Shown here: positions 35,476 through 47,785 of the stretch, piece by piece | Layout of the letters: every line of letters starts with the position of its first letter | Position numbering within the stretch: position 1 is the first letter of the stretch | NCBI GenBank assembly: GCA_946800325.1 | Contig: OX326960.1 | Location: 18,462,893-18,526,892 of the forward strand | Length of the DNA: 64,000 nt | Reading direction: 5' to 3' | From: Luzula sylvatica | Lineage: Eukaryota > Streptophyta > Magnoliopsida > Poales > Juncaceae | The notes under the pieces: model-generated | Told to the model about the DNA's origin: nothing | Seen by the model: the letters and a program-made list of their open reading frames with translations, nothing else | The model's database searches: none | Made by a program: the position numbers and the translations under genes

Positions 35476-36799
35476 AATTTCAGATCTACCTAAAAGGTAC
35501 TCATGCATATCCAATACACACGATTTTAGAGAATATAGCTCGCGTATCAAATACCAAGTTATGCACATCCAATGTGCCAATTTTATGATCAAGCCCGACT
35601 TAGTACGACTCGTTGTGTGACCATGTAGGTTCGACTTAACGATGGCAGTAGGTTGTTTCCAATGCCTACAAACTCATGAGCGGGATCTAGTCACTCCATC
35701 ATAGCTACCCATGTTAAACTAATAATGATTGTGATCATTGTGCCTATCTCGAATAGCGGTTACTAGGTCTCTTGTTTGCGATATTCGTTAATCAAAAGGC
35801 ATGGTAATAGTCATCCTTATAATTTGATTAACTACACTTATTCCCCGATTCCGAGTTGAGTTAACAAATTTCAATCGATATTAACAATTAATACCATTGA
35901 CCGTGGCCACGGTTTTCGTTAATCAACTCATCGAGCGGCGCCTAAGAGATATCTCTTCCTTTCGGAATAAACAATTCCTATCTTGGAGACTCACATTGAA
36001 TTCCGTGTTTCGGACAATACCCAATGATGACCCTTTTAACTCCCTGTTACGGTGAGCGTAAGATCATATCAAAGCATTGTGTTACGCACGTAACGCAATC
36101 AATGATCCCCTCAAGTTTGAAGAACCTAAAACCCTACTCGTAGCGAGTTCATCCATAATGACTAAACCATGTCATGATCTCGCGGCTTCGGTCATATCCA
36201 ATACATGTAACCTAACATATATCTACGTTCCCGATTCGACAAGCACCTTGTCCCATGATTAGCAAAACATAATCATCTCCTCGGATAACGTACTAGTGTA
36301 CGCGTTCAGTCTATTCCCTTGTAATAGTAATGCTTCTCTCTTAAGCAAACTGACCCGCGACTAGGGATGTTTAGAAATGACACTTTAAGTGTGACGGTTT
36401 CGCTGCACATGGTCCTCAACCATGTCGACGTCCACACAAGTTCAAATCAAGGTTCATGTAATCATATTACACAACCCAGCACACAGTTTTCATATAAGGT
36501 GAATGCATGAAAATTTAAGTAAACAAAATTTTTAAAAGGGATACATTCATACGGACTAAGTATTTGGGTGATACAACGTTTACCTATGGGTATCTCCATA
36601 CCCACAACCTGCAAGGACTATCGTATTAGATAACTACACTCTACTCTCTTCTTCCTCCTTTAGGTATCTCCATACCCATAGTCATCGCATGACAGTCACG
36701 CGCGACTAGAGAGAGCGGTTTTGTAAACGGGTCCGCACGTTCCCGCTAGTGTTAATCTTCAGCAGGATTGGAACATTTCCAATACCTACGATCACATCT

Positions 36800-39700
36800 T
36801 TTCACAAAATTTCATGGATCAAATGAAATTTTCTGAGTATTGGCTAGAAGTGGTTGTGACCGCGGCATTTTTGGCTTGTACTATTGCGTTTCACGCAATA
36901 AACAACCATAAATCCGATAACTCGTGGCTACGAGAGTTTGGTCATGTTTCCTTGATCCATACCACTTCCTTTTGCGATTAATAACCGCAATATACTCGCC
37001 TCCGTACATAGAATCATAAACTATTGGTCTTGTGGAACCATGCCACATAACCGTGTTTTCATTTAAGCAAAACATGTACACACTTTGTGATCGAAAGTCG
37101 TGCTACATATTTGGACGTGCTTAATCTTTGGAAACTGTTGTTGTTATAACTCTTTATAACCAACACGTCCTCCACACCATTATAGATAAAAATCCTGAAT
37201 TCTTTCGCAAAGTATTCAAGGATAACATTCACCGCTATAAATACAGATTCCAATGGGTTTAAATATAAATAACCATTATGTATATACATGTATAACCATT
37301 ATACATTCACAAGAGTTAGTCTTATGTAATAGAAGTACATTCAAACTCATGTGATTCCCATGAATTTATTGACGGTAAATTAGACGACTTATGTGTACGA
37401 CGTATAGCCACATACATATCATGACAGATATAATAGATCCTAACATCAAATGTAAGGCATAATATTATTACTTTTCGCGCTGCTTGATGTCTCACATCGA
37501 GCCTTTGAAAATTTCTGTCATTCGACATTTTGATTTAACTCCTCCAAGGAGTTATATGTTGAAAACCATTTTCAACAATATGTCGATATATGTGTCATAA
37601 CATAGAACGAGAAACTTCTTAGATCTATCCTATAGATCTTCATGCTTATTCATAAGCGGTCTCGTCTAAATCCTTTGTCGTTACAAGAAATATAACGCAG
37701 CTCCCACTAACCTTCATGTGTACACAAAGTTTTCATTCGTTCCGACAATGTTATAACTGTTTATAACTTTGTCAAAACGAATATTCCAATTCCGAGAAGC
37801 ATTCTTTAATCCATCATATGGATCGTTAAAGCATGCATATCATATTCCAATTCTTATGAATCGACAAAACCGTAAGGTTGTGTCAAGTACACATCCTTTA
37901 ATAAAATTTCTGTTAAGAAATTCGGTTTTGACATCCATCTTGCCACATCACATAGTCATAATACGCGATTATGGCAAGCATAATTTCGAGAATAGGAAAG
38001 CATGGCAACATGCGAAAATGTTTCTTCATAGTCCGACTATGAATTGCATGAAACTCTTCGCAAAAAGCCTCGCTTTATATATATGCGTATTCCTATCCAT
38101 GTAGGTTCTTCATCTTGAAAAACCTACTCACATTTCACGGGTCTAACCCAGAAAGTGATGAAATCAAGTTCTGAACTTGATAATTTACATGGATCGAATC
38201 TCAGATTTCATGACACCATGTCATGTGGAATCAATTTTTCATAGCATCCTTGTAGGATATCGAATCATCATATGATTTCGATCTATCATCATTAGCCACG
38301 ATAAATCCGTATTTACCGGCTTATGATATAGCCTACTTGATCTACGAAAAATTCCTTTGTGTGTTCGACTTGCGTTCATCAATTCTTGATGAAGCCATGT
38401 CAACTTTCATCGGTACAATTGTTCATTTTCAGATCTCGAACTCTTTCAAGATTTATTCTACTCCCACTAGCCCGCATAGAGATAAATGACACCAAGTTCC
38501 AAACTTGTGCTCATCTAGTCCTCCTCCAAGAAGGTATCTCTTCGAGCCACGAAAATCTCATTTTCATAGGGACGTTAGAACTAATACCCTTTAGTTTCCT
38601 TAAGGATAAACGAACAATTTCCAGATTTGGGATTGAGTTTAACCGAAACAAATTTCGAAATATACTCACATCCTCAAATATGTACAAATGACAACTTCGG
38701 AACCATTCCGATCCATATCTCATATGGCGTTTTTGTACCGATTAGAAGGTTTATGGTCCATATCTTATATGCAACCATTCATTAGTGCCGCTGTCTCAAG
38801 GGCGTATCCCCAAAACATTTTTGGGAGATCCTATTGGCTTATCATTTATCGAACCATGTCCAACATGCGTTCATTTCCTCTTTTCGGACACATCTCAATG
38901 TTCCAAATGAAGACAATCGTGAAACGATTCCACAATCATAAATGATCATCAATATTCATAACTCAAATATCGCATCTTCGATCCTATCGAAAGGTCTAGC
39001 TCAAATACTCGTCTTCTCGATCCTATCGAAAAGCTTTGATTTTCTTGCTTAGTTGATTTCGTATTACGTTTTTGAAACTCTTTGAACCTTTCAAAAGTCT
39101 CTGTTTCGGCACGCATTAAATAGATATTTTCATATCTACTTTAACCGTCCATAAACGTAACAAAATACCGATAGCCTCCTCTTGCCTCGGAACTTATCGG
39201 AACATCATATCTAAATATAATTTCCAATAATTCGCTGGATCTTTCTCCAATACTTTGGAGAATGATGCCCTTTGTCGTTTTGCCTAATAAATAAGTATTG
39301 CATTAATCAATCAAATCTAATTCAAATGATTCTAGCATTCCATCACATGGAATCTAGATACGCGTATCTCGTTTATATGGCCAAGACGGCAATGCCAAAA
39401 GAAGCAATCAACTTCTAGGTTTAATCCTCCTCGGATTTCACCATTCTTTGAGTCATTAGTTTGGACAACTCTTTGTCCGAACTCTCCATTTTGGAAAACA
39501 TTTTCCCAAAATACCCTTAGACATACATTTCTTTCGATCCCGCTTTTGAATTACAAGGACATCCACGCATCTATATGCATTGGATTCCTCGGATACTCTG
39601 AGCATCTCCAATTCGAATTTAAATCACATCATATGCAATTTCGGGATCGACTTATCTATCGAATGCATATGATATTCGGTCACGAACATCAAATCTCGTA

Positions 39701-40300
39701 CCATCAACACACGAGTGTTAATCAAAGACCCATAAGGCGTCTCAAAATTAACCTACTCTTTGAGCCGCATCGAACCATTCAACGCGCTCTAGCTCTTGAA
39801 ACTATTTCATGAGCATTGTGTTTTACTTTCATATACACCCGAATTCTCAAAACAATTTTGAGAAATTTGCGTCTATACATGCCACCACAAGGCACGTAAT
39901 ATCGTTCGATTCCTTCTTAAAGTTTATCGAACGCGGCTTTCTCTAAAGCCAATGCCTCGAGCCCCGAATCTACCATTTCCGTGTCCAACACGTTCCTTTA
40001 AGTCTAAAGAACTATTCTTTAACTATTAAGGTTAATCGTGGTAATTCCGGCCCAAAATCTATCTATCATATCGATCTCTACGATATATTTGGTGTTGCTT
40101 GAAAACATAATTCTAAACGGATGATGAAGATTAACTCCTAACCGTGCGTACTTAATCTATATGCTTATATGATGAATATATGATAGTGTTATTTTATCGA
40201 ATCGATAACCCTCATACCGATACAAGACTCCAAGTCCATAACACTCAAGACCCATATTTCCGTTCCTCCCACAAGTGACTTTAGCCTATCGGGTGGGATC
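36800..40300 (-). pseudogene. Decayed gag-pol of the nested Copia element
   Basis: Recognisable fragments appear in element order: the gag C-terminal region near 39,570-39,710 (its DNA still matches the outer gag at 42,980-43,080), the linker before reverse transcriptase near 38,520-38,720, and RT C-terminal to RNase H sequence at 36,900-37,290. All are split by stops and frameshifts, with low residue identity to working Copia proteins. No catalytic YVDD or integrase triad could be located. The boundaries given are approximate. Confidence 0.7.
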
Positions 40301-40999
40301 CCGTTATTTAGGTAGGATTATATCCAATCGTATCCAATAAGACTCTTGAACCTTTATAGGATTTCGGTGATGGATCGTATCCAATACAATCCCAGTTCCG
40401 TGTGTGCATCCTATCTATGCCCCGAACTCCAATCGGATTGGCCTGGACGGTTAAGTCACAACCATCTCCAACGTATCGTTCAAATAAGCTACTAGTGAGT
40501 CGACTTTACCCTGTGCCTCACAAGTCCTGATTTAACGCTTGCCACCCTTTCGATTGTTTCAATATCACGTGCCCGACTTTAGCCTGAACCCACGTGAAAC
40601 GTAACACCGAACTCGGTAGTTGTGGATATGGAAGGCATTTCCATGACTTAAATATTATGAGGGATCATGCCATTGCATGTTTCTAAATCCGTGACATAAT
40701 CCAATTATATCACTCTCACAAGATTTTCTATATGCATATGATTTATTTAGGGAGATTAATTATTCTAAATAATTAATTATCTAATATGCTAGAATGTTTG
40801 ATGCCGATCAAATCGATATAAAGAACTCAAAATTCCGAGCTTCGTAGCCAAAGTTATCGCGAAAACAAAAACAGCATCCAGAGAAGGGTCCGTTATAACG
40901 GACTTCCCCATCCATTGTAACGCAAGGGCCGTGGGGCGCGAGAAAACCTCGCCCGGGACGCGTCCGGGGCGCCAAAAACTACCACCGGGGTGGCAGAAA

Positions 41000-41580
41000 A
41001 ACTATTTTTCTGCACCCTTTCGGTATTTCATTAGAACGACACTAATACTTCGCTCAAATGAAATATATTACAACATGAAAGTTCTTGATAATCTCATTAT
41101 ATAACTAACTCAATTTGAACCATTCAAATCGGAATTTTCTACTGAAAGTTATAGCAGTTTTAGTAAAATACGAACAAATGAAAAGGTAAGTTTATCCAAT
41201 AGACATCTTTTCAACCAGAAAACTACAGACACCTTTTCAGTATTCTGTTGAAACAAAAATATTAAATTGTTCCAACCGACTTTGAACGTGAACGCAAGTT
41301 CTAGATAATCTTATTATCTAACTAACCCAATTGGATTGGACTCAATTGGAGTTTCTATGCGACATATACGGACGTTTTAGTCTCTGTATGTCAAACAGTC
41401 GCACCCTTTCAGTATTTCATAAAAACGACACTGATAATTCGTTCAAATGAAAAAACTTTCTGTATCAAAGTCATAGATAATCTCATTATCTAACTACGCC
41501 AATTTGATCCAATCAATTTGGAGTTTCCCACTGAAAATTATCTTAGTTTTACTCACTGTTTCGTATTCTAATTTTCTGCA
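41000..41580 (-). repeat. LTR-derived sub-repeats in the nested element leader
   Basis: About three imperfect copies of the LTR sub-repeat, near 41,013, 41,215 and 41,400. They are marked by CACCCTTTC(G/A)GTATTTCAT, GATAATCT-N-ATTAT and CAATTTGA. They lie between the LTR/primer-binding region and gag. Confidence 0.7.
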
Positions 41581-41819
41581 GATTTTGCCGTTTCTTCCGT
41601 TTTCGCTCGTTTCTGAAACGATAAATCATGAAACCTTTTCACGATAATTCCTAGATACTCTCAATCAACTTTTGATCGATCTCTAGCGAATTCCACTTGT
41701 GATTTTAACGGAATTTGACTTTCTCTACATGTAACATCATGCAAACGGATACGAACTTTGATAACCCGTGCGTATATCTAATATACGACTATGATTCGAC
41801 CCTCGAATCGATGGCGATC

Positions 41820-41832
41820 GCTCTGATACCAC
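41820..41832 (-). promoter_or_regulatory. Nested element primer-binding site (initiator tRNA-Met)
   Basis: On the minus strand, TGGTATCAGAGC lies one base after the 5' LTR end. This is the standard plant Copia sequence complementary to the 3' end of initiator tRNA-Met. Confidence 0.9.
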
Positions 41833-42832
41833 TGATGGAGAATATCCTCGACTCCGGGCCCGCGCAGCGGAATGAAGGCCCGGTCCGATTCTCCGATTCC
41901 CGAGATCACGCCATGACTTCGAGGGTACGATGCGAATAGAAGGATAGATCTATACCAGCGTGAAATTGATCACGCACGAAGGGTTGATCGCCGCCTTCTA
42001 TCTCCTGTCACGTTGGTGACAATCCGCGCGTCTCATACCACGCGTCTTTCACCGTTCGTTGGCCGTCTTCTCACTCCTTGGGTCGATCACAATCTAAGAG
42101 CCACAATTGTCGCTCCTCTACTTGTATCCACCGTGAGTCGCAAGACGTCGGTCGCGGATGCACCTGCCTAGACGATGCACCGGCGAACTTGCTCGATCGT
42201 TTGATTCTCTACACCGAGAAAACTCCTTTTCTCGGTTATCTCTCTTTACACCCTTTCACTCAATAGAAAGTTGTATCTCAATTATTCTAGAAAATCTCCT
42301 GAATATTCTGAATCAGATTGCATTAACTTACATTCACTTGCATAGTGATGAGAGAAAAAGTATCCTATTTATACCTAATAGGATCAGGATTAGTCAAAAG
42401 GCATGTATATCCAATATACACCCTCTCACACAGAAAACTGCATGAACCTGGTCAGTATTCTGTCATTTCGAAATTGGTACATTTCTCAGACTGAAAATCA
42501 TCGAACATGAAAGTTGTAGATAATCTAATTATCTACACAACCCAATTTGGCCCAGCCCAATTGGAGTTCGTATGCAAAAGTTATGACTGTTTTACTAACT
42601 GTATGTCATACTGTTGCACCCTTTCGGTATTTCACATAAACGACACTATTACTTCGTTCATATGAAATATATTTCTACATGAAGGTTATAGATAATCTAA
42701 TTATCTATCTAACCCAATTTGAACCATTCAAATCGGATTTTCCCACTGACAGGTATGGCCACGAATGTACGACTACATTCGTTTATCCTTGTGTACACTT
42801 TTACGGTTGATCCTGAAACTGTATTTCCTTCA
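41833..42832 (-). repeat. Nested element, 5' LTR
   Basis: 1,000 bp and collinear with 34,465-35,464 without length change. It drives transcription toward lower coordinates. About 18 substitutions separate the pair by eye, many of them C/T or G/A transitions, which fits decay of methylated cytosines. Confidence 0.93.
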
Positions 42833-42837
42833 AAGAT

Positions 42838-43210
42838 GCCTTCGGGGTCTTCGGTGAGTACTCACGTTTTGAAAGTACAAGCTCTCATAGAACGTCTTGA
42901 GAAGCTAGGAGAGAAATTGTCGAAGATTATGCAACAAGATTTGATCTTGTGTGCACTTCCTCCAATGTTTTCTTCGTTTGTGACTAATTATCACATGCAT
43001 TCGATGGATAAGACGATCCCTGAGCTTCATGGAATGCTCAAGAATTTTGAGTCGGAGATGTTGAAGACATCCGGGGAGAACAAGGCAAGAGTTGTCGGGA
43101 ATGTTCTCACGATTCAGAATAAGGATCATAAGAGATCAATGTCCAAGGGCAGCTCGTCTAAGAAACGTTCGAAGCTGAATAAAAAAGGGAAAGGAGAAAT
43201 CCAAGGATAA
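42838..43210 (+). pseudogene. Copia gag, C-terminal part (outer element)
   Basis: Continues the fragment at 34,168-34,464 after the nested insertion. It shows the alpha-helical gag core (IERLEKLGEKL, LPPMFSSFVTNYHMH, IPELHGMLKNFE) and a Lys/Ser-rich tail. The frame ends in a stop at 43,208-43,210. A frameshift just before it separates this from the zinc knuckle. Confidence 0.88.
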
Positions 43211-43214
43211 CCAA

Positions 43215-43802
43215 TGCTACCATTGTCACAAGGTTGGACATTGGAAGCGTGATTGCAAGTCTTACCTCGAGGAGGTGAAGAAGGGCAAGACGGTTTCGGA
43301 AGCCGGCCTCTCAGGTATTAACGTTATTAAAGTTAATATTTCAACTATGACTAATTGGGTATTGGATACCGGTTGCGGGACTCATATTTGTCGAAATATG
43401 CAGGTTCTACAAAATAGTCGAAAGTTGGAGAAAGGCGAAGTCGATCTACGTGTCGGGAATGCAGCAAGAGTTGTTGCGTTTACCGTAGGAGTAGTTAATT
43501 TGGCTTTGCTGAGTGGTCTTATATTAGTACTAAATAATTGTTATTATGTACCATCATTATGTAAGAACATAATAAGTGTGTCGAAACTTGCCAAGGACGG
43601 CTATGAATTCGTTATTAGGAATAATGAATGTTCGATATGTAAGGATTCTATTATCTATGGAAATGTTCTATTAGAGAATGGTCTTTATGTATTGGATTTC
43701 GATCACGGGAATAATGAGTCCATTTATAACGTTAATGCAAAAAGATTAAACCTAAAGTTGATAATTGTACTTTCTTTTGGCATTGTCGTCTCGGTCATGT
43801 GA
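43215..43802 (+). pseudogene. Copia zinc knuckle and aspartic protease region
   Basis: A CCHC zinc knuckle (43,215-43,256; CYHC, GHWKRDC) is followed by the protease domain. Its active site is WVLDTGCGTHIC; the usual Copia motif is LDSGC/LDTGC, so the catalytic Asp is kept. It then runs into the GAG-pre-integrase domain, where the frame ends after a shift near 43,770. Confidence 0.88.
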
Positions 43803-44932
43803 ATGAGAAACGCATTGCTAGACTCCATAAAGATGGAATGCTAGACTCATTTGAATTCGATTCATATGGGAATTGCGAATCTTGTTTGATTGGCAAGATG
43901 ACAAAGGCGCCGTTCTCCAAGGTCGGAGAGCGGTCCAACGACTTGTTGGAACTCATACATTCGGATGTGTGTGGACCGATGAGCATCGAGGCAAGAGGAG
44001 GTTATCGATACTTTGTTACGTTTACGGACGATCATAGTAGGTATGGATATATTTATTTGATGCGTGCCAAAGCTGGAAATTTTGATAAGTTCAAAGAGTT
44101 TCAAAACGAAGTTGAAAATCAGCTTGGCAAGAAAATTAAAGCCATTCGATCTGATCGAGGAGGCGAATATTTGAGCTATGAGTTTGAAGATCATCTAAAG
44201 GAATGTGGAATAGTTCCACAATGGACTCCGGCAGGAACGCCACAATGGAATGGCGTGTCCGAGAGGAGGAATCGGACCTTGTTGGACATGGTTCGATCCA
44301 TGATGAGTCAAACTACCCTCCCAAAATCGTTTTGGGGATATGCCCTAGAGACAGCGGCTTTCTTATTGAACCGCATACCTTCTAAATCGGTACAAAAGAC
44401 GTCATATGAGCTATGGTTCGGTCAATCTTCGAAATTGTCTTTTGTTAAGATTTGGGGTTGCGAAGCATATGTTCGAAAATTGATATCGGATAAGCTCGAA
44501 CCCAAATCTGAGAAATATTTATTTGTCGGGTATCCTAAGGAAACGAAAGGATATTATTTCTATCTTCCAGTCGAAAATAAAGTTTTCGTAGCTCGAAGAG
44601 GAGTTTTTCTTGAGGAGCATTTTATCTCTAAGCAAGTTAATGGAACTGAAATAGATCTCGAAGAAATTCGAGACCCGCAAACGAATATTGAACCGATGAA
44701 CATTGATCCGGTTCTGTCAATTGTTGAGGATCCGGAGTCAAGTGCACAAGGCGCGATTCATAGATCGGGTAGGATTCGTCAAGAGCCTATACGGTATGGT
44801 TTTGTCGTGGAAAATGACGATGAAGTCGAACTCATAGATGATGAGCCGACATCTTATCGCGAGGCTATGAAAAGCGAGGACCAAAAAGTGGCATACGGCC
44901 ATGAAATTCGAGATTCAATCCATGTACGCTAA
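43799..44932 (+). pseudogene. Copia integrase and linker
   Basis: The zinc-binding N-terminus (HCRLGHVNEKRI..., C-ESC) and the DDE core are visible: Asp in HSDVCGP, Asp in RSDRGGEY and Glu in NGVSERRNRTLL. The C-terminal linker (FVARRGVFLEEHF, RSGRIRQEP, SYREAMKSED) leads toward reverse transcriptase, where a frameshift near 44,890 ends this frame. The catalytic triad looks intact, although the element as a whole cannot move. Confidence 0.93.
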
Positions 44933-46090
44933 TCAAGTTTGGAACTTGATTGATCCACCTCCCGGGGTTAATCCAGTGGGATGCAAATGGGTTTTCAAGA
45001 AGAAAACCGACATGGATGGGAATGTAAACACTTATAAAGCACGGCTTGTGGCGAAAGGTTTCAAGCAAATTCATGGTGTAGACTATGAAGAAACGTTTTC
45101 ACCCGTAGCAATGCTTAAATCCATACGGATATTACTTGCCATCGCTGCGTATTATGACTACGAGATTTGGCAAATGGATGTCAAAACCGCATTCCTTAAC
45201 GGGAATTTACAAGAGGATGTGTACATGACACAGCCCGAGGGTTTTGTCGATTCAAAGAATCCGGATAAAGTGTGCAAGTTGCAACGATCCATCTATGAAT
45301 TGAAGCAAGCTTGTCGGAGTTGGAACATACGTTTCGATGAAGTTATAAGCGAGTATAACTTCGTGAAAAACGTAGAGGAACCTTGTGTATACAAGAAGGT
45401 TAGTGGGAGCCGCATAGTATTTCTTGTACTATATGTAGACGGCATCTTGATCATAGAAAACGACATTCCGATGCTTACGGATGTTAAGAAGTATTTAAAT
45501 ACTCGTTTCTCTATGAAAGATTTGGGCGAGGCCGCGTATATATTAGGCGTGAGGATTTATAGAGATAGATTCAAGAAGTTACTCGGCTTGAGTCAAAGCA
45601 CGTACATCCACAAAGTATTGAAACGGTTTTCAATGCAAGATTCGGAGAAAGGATTTCTTCCAATGTCGAGCGGCATATCGTATTCTAAAGCTCAATGTCT
45701 GACATCGAGCAAGGATAAGAATGCAATGAGTATTGTTCCATACGCTTCAGCAATTGGATCAATTATATATACCATGATTTGTACGCGCCCCGATGTGTCG
45801 TATGCATTGAGCGTCGTTTCGCATTACCAATCTAATTCAGGGGATATGCATTGGATCGCGGTTAAGAACATCCTTAAGTACTTACGAAGAACTAAGGATC
45901 AATTTCTAATTTATGGTGGAAAGACATCCGGGTTGGTTATTAAAGGCTATACCGACGCCAGTTTCCATACATGTGTCGATGACTTTCGATCACAAAGTGG
46001 ATACGTGTTTTGTCTGAATGGTGGAGCGGTCGTATGGAAGAGTTCCAAACAACCCACGATAGCAGACTCTACAACTGAATCGGAGTATAT
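44901..46090 (+). pseudogene. Copia reverse transcriptase and RNase H (first part)
   Basis: Opens with WNLIDPPPGVNPVGCKWVFK and continues through KARLVAKGF, FSPVAMLKSIRILLA, MDVKTAFLNGNL and IYELKQA. The catalytic box reads YVDG (45,432-45,443) where YVDD is expected, removing one of the two metal-binding Asp residues. RNase H motifs (GYTDASF, SGYVFCLNGGAVVWKSSKQ, ADSTTESEYI) follow, until the solo-LTR insertion cuts the sequence after codon Ile. Confidence 0.93.
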
Positions 46091-47443
46091 TGATAAGAGG
46101 AAAATGAAGCACCTTTTTGATATCTAATTTGGGGATATTAGCCCTTTTGAATCACAACTTTATATATACAATTGTTCATATTTAAGATTGTAAGAATATT
46201 TCTTCACTAAGTGTGTTTTATTGATAATTTCAGGTTTTTGGGCGAAAGTTTTTGGCATTCCAACAGTGTAGTTGTCTTTCTCTCCTCGCGCCGATAAAAT
46301 CGATATATTATACTGCCCATTTCGGTACATGTATGAGGAAGGAGACAAGTAATATACCACACAAAAGTCTACACCAAATTCTATACGAAAACCACTCACT
46401 CCATAACCACCATTCAGCCCACTTTCCTCACATAAAATTACCAAACTACCCTCAATCCTCTCAACCACCTCTTGACCAATGAGAGGGCTCCAAATGCACT
46501 ATAAATAGACCCCAAGGGCCCTTGGGGCAGGATTGCTTCTTCTTCCCTCCCCTTTCTTCTTTCTCTCTCTCTAAGCACTTCCAAGAACTTTCAAGAACGT
46601 CAAGAACCATTCAAGAATTACTCGAATTCTCGAGTGATTGTTTGCCGGACTCGAAGCTTACTTCATCCGGTGAATCGATCTAATCGAAGCTAGTCGCAGA
46701 AGATACACGTCACAACCGGACTAGGAGCTTTCTTCATCCGGGAGAGTCGACAACTTCGAGCGAGAAGCGCTCGTACCGTCCTAGCTTTCTAGCGGTTCGA
46801 GCATCGAGCGACGACACTAGGCGAGGAAAGGAGCTCCTCTTGGCACGTTGAAGCTCTACTTTCTTCGAATTAGGTGTATTCTTTTCTATCTTAAATTTCT
46901 TGTATGTTGAATGAATGTTTGAAGTCGTGTAAAGAAAACTTGTTTGAATCTAAAAATCTTTGTTCTAAATCTTATTTCTTGCATTCGATCTTGTGCTCTC
47001 TTTGTGTGATATTTTTGTTCTGCGTAGATTTTGATTTCTAGTTTCGGGAACTTTTTGAATCGTAGAATTTCATGAAATATTCGAATTGATATGAATTTTT
47101 GAAAACTGTCACTTAAACTGAAAACCTGCTGTTTCCAGGGGACTGTTTTTCAGAGACCTGATTGTAATTCGTTAATAACTTTTTATTCCGTTGTCCAAAT
47201 TGTTTGAAATTTTAGGATAAATTTGATAATATTCAGAACTATCTGTACACAAATTTTCATTAATTTTGGAAACTTCGAAATAATTATTTTAATGATCTGA
47301 AGTTTAATCTTATTTTGACGCAATAACTCCCTGTGGAACGAATCTATTATTTTCTGCTATACAACCATATAATTCACTTGTTTGATATTACGGGACTTTA
47401 AAACAACGATACGCGTTTTAGACGTGCAAAAAGTCCGCTATCA
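46091..47443 (+). mobile_element. Solo LTR, 1,353 bp, of a second LTR family
   Basis: Begins TGATAAGAGGAAAATGAAGC, ends AAGTCCGCTATCA, and is flanked by the perfect 5-bp TSD TATAT (46,086-46,090 and 47,444-47,448). It contains a promoter layout with CCAAT at about 46,475 and TATAAATA at 46,500-46,507. A CT-rich putative leader follows (46,540-46,580). There is no internal domain, so it is the product of LTR-LTR recombination. It resembles neither Copia LTR in this window; the superfamily is undetermined. Confidence 0.92.
46500..46507 (+). promoter_or_regulatory. TATA box of the solo LTR
   Basis: TATAAATA with an upstream CCAAT box and a downstream GC-rich then CT-rich stretch, as expected for the U3/R junction of a plant LTR. 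Confidence 0.65.
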
Positions 47444-47448
47444 TATAT

Positions 47449-47785
47449 TGCGGCTTCCGAAGCGGCAAAGGAGGCGGAATGAATCAAGAAGTTTGTGTCC
47501 GAACTTGGAGTAGTCCCGAGTATCTCGGAACATGTGGTTGTGTATTGCGACAATACGGGTGCAATAGCACAATCCAAGGAACCGAGGGCGCATCATCGCT
47601 CCAAACACATACTCATAAAATTTTACTTGATTCGTGAAATTTTGCAACGAAAGGATGTGATCATTGAAAATATTGATACTGACAGAAATGTTGCGGACCC
47701 GTTTACTAAACCACTCTCGCAAGCAAAGCATGATTACCATGTGAAAGCTATAGGTTTGAGATACCTAGAGGAGGATGAGAGTTAG
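47449..47785 (+). pseudogene. Copia RNase H, C-terminal part
   Basis: Resumes the RNase H domain after the solo LTR. The reading AASEAAKEAE is followed by an in-frame TGA (47,480-47,482, probably from TGG). Then come the conserved CDNTGAIAQSKEPRAHHRSKHI and VADPFTKPLSQAKH motifs. The pol stop codon is near 47,783. Confidence 0.9.

Larger units (their letters stand above)
34465..42832 (-). mobile_element. Complete nested Copia element, 8,368 bp, coding region decayed
   Basis: Two 1,000-bp LTRs (34,465-35,464 and 41,833-42,832), both TG...CA, are flanked by the 5-bp duplication AAGAT (34,460-34,464 and 42,833-42,837). The primer-binding site and polypurine tract show it lies on the minus strand, so its 5' LTR is the right-hand one. 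My count of differences between the LTRs is about 18 in 1,000 bp, indicating a recent insertion. The interior nevertheless holds no intact gag-pol. Confidence 0.95.

Noticed and set aside
38359..39812. Plus-strand open frames of 85-110 codons in the nested element
   Set aside because: They are antisense to decayed gag-pol on the minus strand.
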